This document shows positions 29,975-41,340 of a stretch of DNA of 64,000 bases, in pieces. The stretch comes from Pyrrhosoma nymphula. Lineage: Eukaryota; Arthropoda; Insecta; Odonata; Coenagrionidae. The stretch lies in NCBI GenBank assembly GCA_963573305.1, contig OY754328.1:45375822-45439821 (forward strand), given 5' to 3'. How positions within the stretch are numbered: the stretch's first letter is position 1; each line of letters begins with the position of its first letter. A model generated the notes under the pieces. That model did no database searches, was not told where the DNA came from, and worked only from the letters and a program-made list of their open reading frames with translations. Both the position numbers and the translations under genes were made by a program.

Positions 29975-32500
29975 GACGGGGCTGCTCGCAGGGTAGCCAT
30001 AATATTTCACAGATGAACAGCTCAAAGAATTTAAATATGAATTCGCATCCTGAGAAACAGTCATCACACACATCGAGATTTATGCAGTTTATTATAACAT
30101 GCGTCCTTGCTCTGATTCACCGCGATGAAAAAGTGATGGTAAGCACTATGGATATTAGAATTGGATAAGCAGTGCACTATAAGCATTATCCATCATTATC
30201 CACTTACTAAGCACTATCCGACGCTCGAAATCTTAGATATAACCTCATTAACTCTTTCACTTTCGTTGAATGAAATCCACATGAAGTGTACCAAAACGCA
30301 ACTTTGGAGATTAAGAACAAATAAGAAACATATTCAGTTTGATCCAGAATCAATACTACATACTACGTCAGCCAGACTTGAGGAAAACACTCCTACCGGT
30401 ATATTTGGTGGTATTTTTTGTCTAAAACCTCCGTTATGGCCAAAGTTTATCACGTGACGTGGATCTCTTGAGACAGGCCGCCATTTTAGCTTAAACAAAG
30501 CAGGGGATGATTTAAGATCTAGCTTCTAAAATAGTAGCACACTTGGCGCTGCTAAGCTTAGTAGCACTCTATGGATACCATTTCGTTTTTTGACAGGTAG
30601 TTAATGCGCTACTATGCCGAGGATAGCTTACTAATGAATCTATGAAAGCGACCGAATGAGTTTACTCGGGATTCTTGGACTTCAGATTCAAGGAAATATG
30701 TTCGTCGTTCACGTTCCTAATTTCATTATTACATCGAGCAAATTGAAATTAGATGATTAGAGTGAAGACTCATAGTTCACTACATCATAGTGCAAAAATG
30801 TTATTATTACTGTTGTTTTCGCAGTAAAACCCTTGGTTTCAAAACACACATTGTGCTTTTGTTGGTTTCGCTAGTAGTTGCCGCGGGATTCGTCTAGAAC
30901 ATTAGTGGAAGCTGTGGTTGGCCTCCCGTCAAACAATGATTGATGGGATTCGGAGAAAATTGTGATGCCAAGCACTGATACAACCGGTTAAGCTAAGTTG
31001 GAATTCTAGATTAAGAATGAATACTAGAGTGGACGATAAGGCACATAATTTACGATTCCATGGAGTCCAAGACTCTTTCTCAAAGACAATACTTGTCCCA
31101 TTCGCACCACCTTCGTCGTTTCTCATGAGGTTAAAGATGAACATGAGTGAAAGATCTCTTCTCACTTGAGCGTACTCTACTCTGCCAACTCAGATCTCGC
31201 GCGAAACGAACATACAGCAATAATCGATTCTCGGGGGTTTTAGAGAAACTCCCGAGGCCTCCCCACGAACCCTATGCCATCAATGCCATTTGCGTCATCG
31301 TTTATCCCAAAGTCAAACCCGTTTTTGCAAACCCATTTATCTCAGGTATACCATGAATTCCCGCTCAACTTACTAGTGCAAGTCATGCAAACGAGTCTCA
31401 AGGTCAATCACCCCCCTTTCTTAAAGTCAACATTTCCATTTACGATCTTTTCGAATCCTTCGTTCAATTTAACTACAGCGTTACTGTTTACTACTTACAT
31501 GGCATGCTCACTAATAGTGCGGATCCAGGAATTAATGCGTTCTTTAACTCACTTCGTTCACTCTGCATAGCCGAGGTCTTTCCAAGCACCTCCTTCAGCG
31601 GTTCCGACGACTTCTCGGGCGAGCTGTCCTAATTAATGGCATTGCTGACTGTCCCGCGTCCTCTTCTACGTCGCCTTAGTTGACGATTTGACGCCACTGC
31701 AGCTTTCGTAAGTCCGCTGCTTCCGATTCCCAGCTTCATTGCTTCTTCCGAGACTGACTCACACACACAGAGTGGAACTGGTTGTTGCAATTATTACAAC
31801 GAACCGACTTCTTAATTGTGCTCGAATATTTATACAAGTCTTTTCTGTAGAAATTTCCGGTGCCATATAGTTTGATACATGCTTTTTGTTGTTGTGGTAG
31901 TGCTGCAACTAATATCATACCAATAATTAGGTTACAAACATGATTATTTGAGAGTAATGTTCACAAAAATCTTCTTCTCCACACCGTTGATGCTATTTGC
32001 CCGTCGAGCGGCCATCTCATTATTTTTCATGCGGCGTCTGGCTCTTTATTTATGCGTATCCATGTTGATCACGATCGTCACCACTTAAACATTTGAGCTG
32101 CGAATTCCATTTTCTGCCGTTTGTAGTCCTTAGTTACCAGATCAAACCCCAAACCATCCCCTACCTTGCAACTCCCTTAATTTTGACTATAGGACGCACA
32201 ATTCAAGGGGCCTGCTGGGTAGGGGATGGATAAGGGGACTGCTAGGTAACGACTATAAATACGGCCCTAATTAACCCAGTGTGTAAGCACACCGCATATA
32301 CCTCCCAATAGTGATGGGTCTTGGGCAATGGTCAGCTAACCCTCAAGAGGAGGCAGTCTTCCTTCCAGAAGGGATGATCCTAGCTCGAGTGGAGAAGTGA
32401 AAGCGTGCCTTGGGTGTTGAACTAGGCTTAGGTTTCTCTTGTGCCATGCAGGCGAAAATGTGCCAAAATGACAGGTAGAGCGCCGTAAACTTACAAGCAG
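29975..32500. other. No recognisable gene over 2.5 kb
   Basis: AT-rich to mixed DNA. A minus-strand stretch at 31736-31918 encodes VRCNNCNNQFHSVCV, resembling a zinc-binding finger of LINE ORF1 proteins, but it is too short to claim. Confidence 0.4.
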
Positions 32501-32639
32501 GGAAAGCTGTAAGTGGCTCGGGTACTGCAAAGGCTGCTAACATTGTATACTCTATTCAAACTTACAGCTAATAGTCAAAAATTGGCCTCGGACGGCCGAA
32601 GCCGGAAGATGTATAAGGTTGGCCCATCAACAGATGAGC

Positions 32640-32705
32640 ATGGCGATACAAACTGTGCAGTTGGTACTTGGAATGTGAAGGGTGTTCTGGAATTGTATTC
32701 ATCAC
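32640..32705 (+). pseudogene. LINE endonuclease N-terminus scrap
   Basis: CAVGTWNVKGVLEL corresponds to the first endonuclease strand of RTE-like LINEs (GTWNVRTML type), where the Asn is a catalytic residue. The match ends within 20 residues, so it is a scrap. Confidence 0.4.
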
Positions 32706-33085
32706 GCACGCCTTCTTTCGCTCTTCCTCAAATATGGCTGCAATGAATCTCTTATTACCCTTTTTTCTCTTCAACCACCGCAATAGCCACTTCTTCATTG
32801 CACCACACATCGCCATTCATTTTCCCCAACCTTCCCCGCGTCCGCATACACGCGCGTCTGCGCATTCCATTTCCTCACCCACCACGTATCGTCCACACTC
32901 CCGCTTCCAATATCTTTGTCCCATTCTCTCTGGTTCGAAGATGGCATAACCTCAAGTCCACACCGTGCTCTCACCTCGTTGTCAAACAACCTCTCCACTC
33001 TTAGGTGTTCTCATTTGCTTACGCGCACTCGTCTTCCTTAAAACCCACTTTCTACCCAGATACACTCTAAAGACCACCAAATAGA
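32706..33085. other. No recognisable gene
   Basis: Pyrimidine-rich on the plus strand. Nothing supportable. Confidence 0.35.
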
Positions 33086-33089
33086 ATAT

Positions 33090-33630
33090 TTATTCGAAAT
33101 GTTTTCCGTGAAAACTTCCACTAGGGATATGGGCACTAGATGTGATCCTGTGTATCTTTACTTTCCTAGTCATCGCACAACGAAGTTCCAAAATTCTTTC
33201 TTGGTCACTGCGTGTCATCTCTGGAACACCCTGCCCAAAAATATAAAAAAATGTTCTTCTGTTGCTAGTTTTAAGATGAAATATTATAATATGTTACTTT
33301 CTGACCACTAAATGTTGTTATTATTTTGCATATTGTTGTAATTGCTTGTATTTGTGTTTGTGCATTTAATAATAGTATTTAAGTGCTGTTCTTCTGTTGT
33401 TAACTTTTAAAAAAAGTATGCAGATGAATTTGTTATACGATATGATTTCCAAAATACTATGCATTCAGCATTGTAAAAATGGTATTAATTTATATTTCAT
33501 TTTTTCATTATTTTACTGTCCAAATTGTTTATTTTTCTCTTTATGTTGCTCAAAAAATGTAAATTGCTTTTGTTCTTAAGGGGTATATCCCCAGGACAAT
33601 TAATAAATTATTCATTCATTCATTCATTCA
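33090..33630 (+). mobile_element. 5'-truncated LINE 3' end with (TTCA)n tail
   Basis: The frame at 33099-33311 ends a LINE protein: RCDPVYLYFPSHRTTKFQ, SFLVTACHLWNTLPKNIK and FKMKYYNMLL. It is about half identical to the end of the LINE at 53360-53947. The 3' UTR follows and ends ACAATTAATAAATTATTCATT with a (TTCA)n tail at 33610-33630. Truncation at the 5' side and a microsatellite tail are usual for target-primed reverse transcription products. Confidence 0.8.
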
Positions 33631-33634
33631 AATA

Positions 33635-33960
33635 GTGGTCCTTTCCACGTTCGGCAACCCTCATCTCTCTTGTATCTATTACTAATTCTCTCAATCTCTC
33701 ATCATACTCAGTGAAATCAATCATGCTCATACAATCGCCCCTTTGCATGCATGCATAACAATGAATTGCCACGCATTCGAGACAAACAATCCTTTTTCCA
33801 AGCACGCACTCTCCAAGTTTTCACTCGAGGTTGGGTGGTCACCGAAAGGCTAAACCAGTCCCTAAGATGCATATCCCGCCTTACACCAACCCAGCCATTC
33901 ATGTCGCCGCGAGGAAGATTACTATCGATAGATTTTGGGTGTACAGTGTGAGTTCATGCC
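33635..33960. other. No recognisable gene
   Basis: Nothing supportable. Confidence 0.35.
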
Positions 33961-34660
33961 CTGCAGCTCGATTCTGTAAATGTCATAGGCGCCTTAAGTG
34001 TCTTAGTTAAGGCGGGGAAGTTATGACGGGTACGGCGTGTCATCAATCAAAAGCGATTCTGTAAGCCCCCGTCATAAGCTTTAAGTCGGAGGACTCGTTC
34101 ACGCCGTACGAGCCGTTCGTGAACGAGAAGAACCAATGAAAAACGCTCACCCCATACGACCGTGGCTCACCCAATTCAAAAAATTGACTAGCGGAAATCA
34201 TACGAGCGTGTGTTTCAAGCATGAAAACGAAGTTCGTAGAGTTTATTTAATCTTATGTTATAACATATGCAAAATAATATACTATCTTATCAGTAATTAT
34301 GATAAAGTGCCCATATTTTGAGCAATATCACTAATAAGGGCAAATTTGTCCAAAATTCATGATCTATATGCGCTGAAGAATCCGGGAGAGGTCTCGTGAT
34401 GAATAGTAGGTCAATATTTGCGGTACTATTTTGAACAAAAGTAGACGAGTAAACTGTGTTTGTGCATGAAGTTGTTTATTTGAAAATTGTGCCTTATTTG
34501 AAAGTGTTAAGTGTCAAATAATGTGATAGAACGAATATAGTTCGTGGGAGTAGTAATAACCCGTGCTCATTTACATACCTATTGAGTTGTCGTTCACAAG
34601 TTTTTTAAATAATCGTCCATGTGAGACGTGCTAAGTATTACGTGAAACTGAACCGCATAC

Positions 34661-34900
34661 ACCAATACGCGAGGAACATCGATGAAATAAAGTGAATTCA
34701 ATAATCAACGAAGTGAGAAATCCCTCACATAATTACCGATATGCTAGGAACATCGATGAAATAAAGTGAATTACATACTCTTCAACGAAGTGAGAAATCC
34801 CTCTTATATATAATTGCCAATATGCGAGGAACAGATATGAAATAAAGTGAATACCATTCTATATTCAGCGAAATGAGAAATCCCTCGTATATCATTACCA
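34661..34900. repeat. Three-copy tandem repeat, 74-81 bp unit
   Basis: Units start at 34661, 34735 and 34816 and read (A/G)CC(A/G)ATA(C/T)GC-AGGAACA...GATGAAATAAAGTGAAT...CAACGAAGTGAGAAATCCCTC. It lies inside the TIR element. Confidence 0.85.
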
Positions 34901-35295
34901 AACTAGTTATCGTAGCGAAATAGTTATGCACTTAATAATAGCAATACTGTCAGAACTATTGTGTTTAAAAACTATTTGCATACACGACGTAATTTGGTGA
35001 TACCTCCGAGCATGAACATATGTAAACATGCCACCGAGCAAGTTAGCGCAAATACAAACGATCATCTTATATTCCATTTGAGTATAATTAAAGTAATACG
35101 ATATGTAAATTGTACCATTTATTGAAGCTGCAATCTCTGTAAATACAAACGAAATTGAGTTCCGTTACCTTGGCCCACAGCCCAAATGTGGACTGATGAA
35201 CTCGACTGATGGTGCGACTCAGTGATGGGCACTAATATTGTAATATATAGGTACATTTATGCATATAGTATCATTATAATGATTAATTAATATAT

Positions 35296-35548
35296 TTCAT
35301 GGTATTATTTACTCGGACAAAAGTGAAAGATGCTAAAAAGGTATAAATAAACGAAACTAATTTTAAGTATACGCGGTAAATTTTGGCTACGTAAATGTTT
35401 TATTTTTAAAGTTATGGATTTCTAGAACATTGTACATAGTTAAACATTTATTTAAGCAAAATTTACCGCTTATAGTTAAAATTAGTTTTGTATTATGAAT
35501 ACCGTTTTAGCCTCTTTTACTTTTTTCCGAGTAAATATGATGTTTTTA
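35296..35548. repeat. Large internal inverted repeat (~85-bp arms)
   Basis: Left arm: ATTTACTCGGACAAAAGT ... CTAATTTTAAGTATA ... GCGGTAAATTTTG. The right arm repeats it inverted (CAAAATTTACCGC ... TATAGTTAAAATTAGTTTTG ... CCGAGTAAAT) with about 70 bp between. It could be an older MITE-like hairpin nested in the larger element. Confidence 0.75.
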
Positions 35549-35802
35549 TATACAATAAATGGAAAATTGAAGGTGATAACATGTAAATATCTTAAGTAAT
35601 GAACAAAAATACTCCTATTCAATGCCCTAATGACGGCTAACACGGGGTCTCCCGTACGTGTTAAGTTATGACGGAAAAAAAGCACTTAAGACGGCTATGA
35701 CATTTGCAGAATCGCTCCTCTGACGGATCCGTCACAGCTGAGGCGAATCCGCCATAATTCACGTGTTATGACGCCTATGACATTTACAGAATCGAGCTGC
35801 TG

Positions 35803-36307
35803 GAGGGGATGTAGTGATCAGCTGATCGCACATCAGCAAGTGCTAGAGAAATGTATGGACGTCTGAAAAAAAGTATGTAGTGCAATTGTGGATTTAGAGA
35901 AGGCATATGACAGGATAAATAGATATAAACTGAGGAAGGTTTTGAAGTGATATGGAGTGAATGGAAAGTTATTGAATGTTACTAAGGCAATGTATGATAA
36001 TAGTAAGGCAAGAGTGAGAGTTAAGGAGTTCTTGAGTGACTGGTTTGAAATAGAATAGGGCGTAAAGCAAGGGTGCGTAATGTCACCGTGGCTATGTTCA
36101 ATGTTTTTATGGATTAATTTGTGAGAGATACATGTAGGGATAACGTCCGTGTAATGGTTGGATATACAAATGTGCGAATTCTAGCAGATGATGAAGTGTA
36201 TCTACCTGAGAGCCCAAAGGATATATACAGGGGCTCCTGCGTAAATTCTGTGAAGCAACAAGGAGAAAGGATGTGTGGGTAAATGCGTCAAAGACAAAAG
36301 TAGTAGG
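35803..36307 (+). pseudogene. RTE-like LINE reverse transcriptase, left half (interrupted)
   Basis: SAIVDLEKAYDRINRYKL (35880-35930) is RT motif A with its catalytic Asp. VKEFLSDWFEIE, a stop, and GVKQGCVMSPWL (36058-36090) form motif B. The frame then decays through the region where FADD is expected and reaches VNASKTKVVG (36283-36309). A Jockey-like LINE starts there. The same protein resumes at about 40150 with VLDRKNSKNDCTMRVNGE, so the two halves belong to one older element split by an insertion. Confidence 0.85.
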
Positions 36308-36661
36308 TCTTTTTTTCTTTTTTTTTATTGCGTATCTTACATTTAATACATATTAATGCCATTTACAAAACACTTTAGGCCCCGCTAAGTCTCAAGGACT
36401 TGTCAGCGGGTTCCACGACATCATAAAAAAATATGGCAACGACACCTTTATCTAATATATACATACATTTTTCCCTGTTTACATTATATATATATATATA
36501 TAGGTATATAAAATATATATTTACACATAAATACTCAATTAATTTCAATTTAGTACAAATGGACACACAACACATTTTTATATATCTATTCAAATATCCA
36601 GTATATTTATGAAGCTTTTAGTTAACAATATAATACATGATTACACGGTTTCTTTTACCCA

Positions 36662-37573
36662 TCATTTTGATCTTCTAGCAACCATTTTTTTAATTTTAAC
36701 CTTAACTTCATTTCTTGTAGTTAATGTGCTTATACTATATGGTATTTGATTAAATTCTTTTGGTACAACCACTTTAAATGTATTATTACCATACCTTGTG
36801 TATTGCAGAGGTACAATAAAATTTATTACAGAACGGAGAATTTCAATATTTTTAAAGGAATGTATTTTTTTATAAGTGTTACAAAAGTAGTTGTCCTGGA
36901 TTATGATATATCTATATAATTTGTCTAGCCTCAAAATGCCTAAATATTTGTACATGTCTTCAATATTTGTGTTTGTTTTATCTATTTTTCTATACAAGAC
37001 TTTAATTAATTTATTTTGTTTTTTAATTAACAATTTATGGTACATACTATTTACATTTCCCCATATAGTGAGACCATATCTTATTAGGTTCTCAACTAAT
37101 CCACAGTATACTAATTTCAGAGCAGAAAATGGAATTAATTCATTAATGTAGTACATTTGATATAATATTCTTCTTAATCTTGTATTTAATGCAATGACAT
37201 GGTTATTAAATTTGAATACATCATCAATTATTATACCCAAATATTTATACTTAGTTACTTGTTCTAATATTGGGCATTTACAATTTATTGAGCCTACATG
37301 TAAGCAGTCTGCATGTGAATGTTTGGAAAATTTTAGTATTTTTTTCTGAGAGCTCTTTGTTACAACATGCATAACTTTTGATTTATTTTCATTCACAATT
37401 AAGTTGTTATCATGAGTCCAGCATAAAAAATTTTTTAAATCTTTTTCCAACATCATTTTTGCATCTCCAAAATTAGTATGAGTAGAAATCAGTATTGCAT
37501 CATCTGTATATAGCAGTAAAGTACAATGATTAATAACCTTAAATACATCATTTATATAAATAATAAATAACAA
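36662..37573 (-). pseudogene. LINE RT: palm motif C and C-terminal domain (303 codons open)
   Basis: Begins in MLFIIYINDVFKV, the end of motif B. It carries the catalytic motif as LLYTDDAILIS (YTDD in place of the common YADD), then NENKSKVMHVV, KYKYLGIIIDD (the LG-[IV]-x-[IL]-D block) and RYGLTIWGN. It ends KVKIKKMVARRSK. This is a complete RT C-terminal half with intact Asp pair. It connects to the preceding segment through a frameshift at about 37560-37573. Confidence 0.88.
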
Positions 37574-37926
37574 TGGGCCCAGGATAGAGCCTTGAGGAAC
37601 CCCGTACTCGTGGAAGCAGGTTCACTTATATAATCATCACTTATTTTTATCCTAATTCTCCTGTCCTTTAAGTAACTAACGAACCATTCAAACATTGTTT
37701 CTCTTATACCCATATTATTTAGTTTATGTAAGAGTATTTCGTGATCAACTGTATTAAATGCTTTCTTAAGATCAATAAATAGTAAGAATACACTCATTCT
37801 CTTTTCTAATGCATTTCTTACAGTTTCTGATAGTTTCTCTAGTGCAAATTTAGTACCTTTAGATTGTTGAAATCCATACTGATGCTTTGCAATAATATTA
37901 TTTTTATCCATAAATTTAAGCAACAA
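37552..37926 (-). pseudogene. LINE RT: motif A segment
   Basis: KHQYGFQQSKGTKFALEK and FLLFIDLKKAFNTVDHEI contain RT motif A with the catalytic Asp (FID), followed by FEWFVSYLKDRR. The usual FDTVDH appears as FNTVDH. The frame loses register at FLKALSWAHCYLLF, where PQGSILGPLLF is expected. Overlaps the next segment at 37839-37926 after a second frameshift. Confidence 0.88.
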
Positions 37927-39143
37927 GTTGGCAATATATATCTTTCAATAACCTTATGTAAAGAAGGCAGAATGGATATAGGTCTATAATTATTGGCATC
38001 CCCACGAGCACCCCCTTTGTATATTGGCCTAACAATGGCAGTTTTCATTTTCTCAGGTACTTTTCCCTTCTCTATACTCAAATTTATGAATTTAGCCAAG
38101 ATATTAAGGTATATTTCATATTTTTTTATATCAATCATTCTAATACCATCTATTCCAGGACCTTTGTTTTTTATGGAAGATAATATTTTGCTCACTTCTA
38201 GTGTCGATATCTCTGGTACAAAAATACTGCTTTGGATGATACTATCTGGGATGCAAAGAATTTTGTCATTACAGTTTACCTTAATTTTTTCTATTTCATC
38301 AGTAAATTGCTTCAGAAATATATTTCCTAATTCATTATAAGTTAGTCTTTTGAATCCTTGTGAATTCTTATCGCCACCTACATTACTTCTTCTACCAGTT
38401 AATTTATTTATCCCTAACCATATTTTTCTTGGGTCACTTGCCACAGCGGATAACTTGTTCATATAAAAATTACTTTTGCTAAATCTTATAGCTGTTACTA
38501 CTTTGTTTCTTTGATTTTGGTAGTTACTTTTATGATTAACATTTGTGAGATTTTTCTTCCATTTTCTAAACATCAAATCCCTTAATTTACTTTTATGCAA
38601 TAATTCATCTGACATCCATTCTTTTTGCTTTTTTGGTTTCCTATGAACATATTTAGTTAACGTGGCTTTCTCATAGATATTTTTCATAGTGACACACAAT
38701 TTATCATATAACACATCAGGCTCGTTGCATTTCACCACATCACACCAGTTATTGTTAATCATGAGATAATTCATTTTATTTTGGCAAATATATCTAATAT
38801 TACAATTTTTTCCGTCCCTGTTCCCTAGCATTTTATTGTTAGACCATGAAAAACCAGCAGCAGTAACATAATGATCAGATATTTTAGTTTTCAGGACTAT
38901 TCCATCCGTTTGAAACAGTTTCCCTTTATAATTAATGTGATCAATGCATGTTCTAGATATTCTGTTACAAATTACTTCTTCTCGAGTATAGTCAGTAATT
39001 AGATTAATAAAACCATTTGCTACAAGAAAATCTTTATATCTAATTGTATTTATACTACTGCTGTCCTTCATATCAATATTCATATCTCCAAGTAGTACAG
39101 TACTTGATAAAAAGAAATAGTATGTACTATTCACCCCTCTCAA
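37839..39143 (-). pseudogene. LINE endonuclease C-terminal half and RT N-terminus (434 codons open)
   Basis: STVLLGDMNIDM is the EN block with catalytic Asp/Asn. SRTCIDHINYKG and TKISDHYVTA supply the later EN block with its catalytic His. After a linker with MSDELLHKSKLRDL the RT begins with SSIKNKGPGIDGIRMI and continues AIVRPIYKGGARGDANNYRPISILP, here given as separate blocks AIVRPIYKGG and NNYRPISILP. The first ~100 EN residues are missing beyond 39143. The long open frame shows the copy is not very old. Confidence 0.88.
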
Positions 39144-39149
39144 TTTCTA

Positions 39150-40130
39150 TTCTTCTTTACTTATCACAGGGGTTCTAATAATTATTCTGTCACGCGGTCC
39201 TAAACACGCGACGTTATATATTATATTAGCCCGGCACACAAAAGGTACACTTAACTTTTTCACTTCTTACCTTGAGAGAGATCTTTTCTTTTGGTAGTCC
39301 TTGGCGGCTAAGGTTAATGGATTAATTCATGCACAAAAATGATACACTTGAATAATACATACATTTATAATAACCCTTTTATTCTTCATAAAAAACAAAT
39401 TCACTTTGGTTAATCAATTAATTAATATATGTTCCCTTCTCAAATATATTCATATTAATTTATAATGTTTGTTGTACTTCACCGGATATTGCACAATGTG
39501 ACTTCCGCCGATACTCTATTCCCCAGTATCTGTTTATCGGATTCCTGGATCCTTCCTTAACACAGGGCACTGGCGTTGGTAATTGCTGTCCAAAGCTGCT
39601 TACTCCCGGCTAATTATCACTGCAAAACTCCAGACTGACTTTCACTCGAAGACCGGTCCTTGGCTTCCCTGAGTGAGTGAGTGAGCTGACTTCGTTGAGA
39701 CCTTGAGTGTCCTCCCCCTACGTTCCTTGTGACTTTTCTAAGCCACGTCCCTTGCTTGACAAGCCCTTACATACTTTCTCCCCACCCCTCCTGTATGTTC
39801 TAGAACATTTCAGGTTCTCTCAACTTCCTCTCGTATCTGATTGGCTTTTCCCTTCTCATTATTACAATTTTGATTACCCCTTCCATCCTTTCTTTGCCTT
39901 GCAGCTTTCATAACACAAACGGCATTGTTTTAAGTTTGTTTACATAACACGGAAACGGTATTGTTCTAAGTTTGTTTTCATAACACAAACGGCATTGTTT
40001 TAAGTTTGTTTACATAACAGGGAAACGGTATTGTTCTAAGTTTGTTTACATAACACGGAAACGGTATTGTTGCCTCGCGGTAGCACGTGTTCCCAAAATA
40101 CCCACAATGGCGTCCTTAATTGTAAACTTA
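39150..40130. other. Possible 5' region of the nested LINE or another insert
   Basis: No frame of ORF1 type was found. It contains (GTGA)n near 39671-39685 and a 34/36-bp alternating tandem repeat at its right end. Because the RTE LINE resumes at about 40150, this kilobase arrived with, or after, the Jockey-like LINE. Confidence 0.4.
39909..40071. repeat. Alternating 34/36-bp tandem repeat, five units
   Basis: Units start at 39909, 39943, 39979, 40013 and 40049. Type A is CATAACACAAACGGCATTG + TTTTAAGTTTGTTTA; type B is CATAACACGGAAACGGTATT + GTTCTAAGTTTGTTT. The order A-B-A-B'-B indicates duplication of an ~70-bp dimer. Confidence 0.9.
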
Positions 40131-40149
40131 CGCCAACACGGCCAAAATG

Positions 40150-40450
40150 GCGTGTTACAAGTACTTGATAGGAAGAATAGTAAGAATGATTGCACGATGA
40201 GGGTAAATGGTGAAATAATTGGACTTGCGGACGACTTTGTGCATCTTGGCCAAATGTTTGCGAAAGAAGGAAGGATAGGCGAAGAGATTAGAAGACGTTC
40301 GAATGCCAGTAGGAAAGGCGTATTACGTAGTATGTGGAGCATATATAGGAATTAGTGTTTGTCTCGGGAAGCGAAAGTCGCATTGTCAAAAAGGGTTCTA
40401 CTCTCGATGTCATTTTACGGCAGCGAAACCTGGGTATGCCAGGATAAGCA
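40150..40450 (+). pseudogene. RTE-like LINE RT, right half
   Basis: VLDRKNSKNDCTMRVNGE, ADDFVHLGQMF, GEEIRRRSNASRKGV, then past a stop LSREAKVALSKRVLLS and FYGSETWVCQDKHKN. These are the post-palm blocks of RTE-like RTs (VNGExIExxxxFxYLGxMxxxDG, EIxRRIxAGRK, SxEAKxALYxSVLVPTLLYGSETW). It continues the protein interrupted at 36307. Confidence 0.85.
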
Positions 40451-40454
40451 TAAG

Positions 40455-41340
40455 AATATGCTAAATTTAATTTCCATTTGATTAGCATTTTCTTTGATAA
40501 TCTTTGTTTTAAGTTTATAAAAATTCAACTTTTTGAAACTATCATACTCTTCCTCATAAATAATTTGTTACTATTCTGAACGCTTGAAAATTCAAAACTA
40601 TTGTAGTTATCGCATTGCTGCAAGATTTGCTGGGGAGGGAAGGGAAAATTTGAAAAGGGAAAAGAATACACGGCTGGCCCACTTGAGCGCCAACACCACG
40701 CACATCCATGGTGTAATATGCTAAATTAAAGTCTTTTGTTTTGTATTTTCTCCATTGATACCTGTTGATTCATGGGTTCATAACAATTCAATGCTATGTA
40801 GTAGTTATATATTCCTTAGAAACAATATATAATTTTCTTAATGCATGATAATTTCAAACTAACGTAATTTTATATATGTTTGTATTTTCTCGGTGATAAT
40901 CTGTTGCTTCCTGAGCCCGAGATAATTTTCCTTGTAAATAATCTGTTATTTTTTGAACGAATGAGAATTTTAAAATTAACGATTGACCATTGTAAAACTA
41001 AGATGGGTGGATGCCTTCATTTCATTACAAATGTATTTCCTGGAAAATATCCGTCGCTTAAATCAGCTTTCCACGAAAGTGTCATTTGCACAAAACAAAG
41101 GAAAATATTATTTTTCCCTCCTCTGCTTCACCCCTCCTCGCTTGTATCTCCGTGTAACCCACAAAAGGCAAATTAAATATACGAAAAAAATGAACGTGGA
41201 TGATGCGCAGGATATCGTTGTCTAAAGCATTCTGGCAGAAAATCATTTCCCGTAGGTTGCCCAAAGATGAAGAATACCTATATATGTGACATATTCTTCA
41301 TTTCAAGTCGGATGCTCTCTCTCTCTCCCCTTGTTCGGAC
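40455..41340. other. No recognisable gene
   Basis: AT-rich DNA. Nothing supportable. Confidence 0.4.

Larger units (their letters stand above)
33964..35799. mobile_element. 1.84-kb non-autonomous element with 28-bp perfect TIRs
   Basis: A 28-bp sequence starting CAGCTCGATTCTGTAAATGT (33964-33991) is repeated exactly, inverted, at 35772-35799. CTG flanks both sides (33961-33963 and 35800-35802) as a possible 3-bp target duplication. Diverged second copies of the end follow inside (AGCGATTCTGTAAG near 34049; GCAGAATCGCTCC at 35704-35716, with AAGACGGCTATGACATTT before it). No transposase frame is present. Inside lie a three-copy tandem repeat and a large hairpin. The superfamily is unknown. 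Confidence 0.75.
36308..39143 (-). mobile_element. Jockey-like LINE, nested in RTE LINE
   Basis: Minus-strand element with a T-run at 36309-36330 on the plus strand (its poly-A end), an AT-rich 3' UTR with (AT)n at 36483-36502, and three overlapping coding segments for EN and RT. The EN start, ORF1 and a clear 5' end are missing or unreadable. It separates the two halves of an RTE LINE (35803-36307 and 40150-40450), so it is younger than that element. Confidence 0.8.

Noticed and set aside
31736..31918. Zinc finger of a LINE ORF1 (CNNCNNQFHSVCV)
   Set aside because: Too short, with incomplete Cys/His spacing and no coding neighbours.
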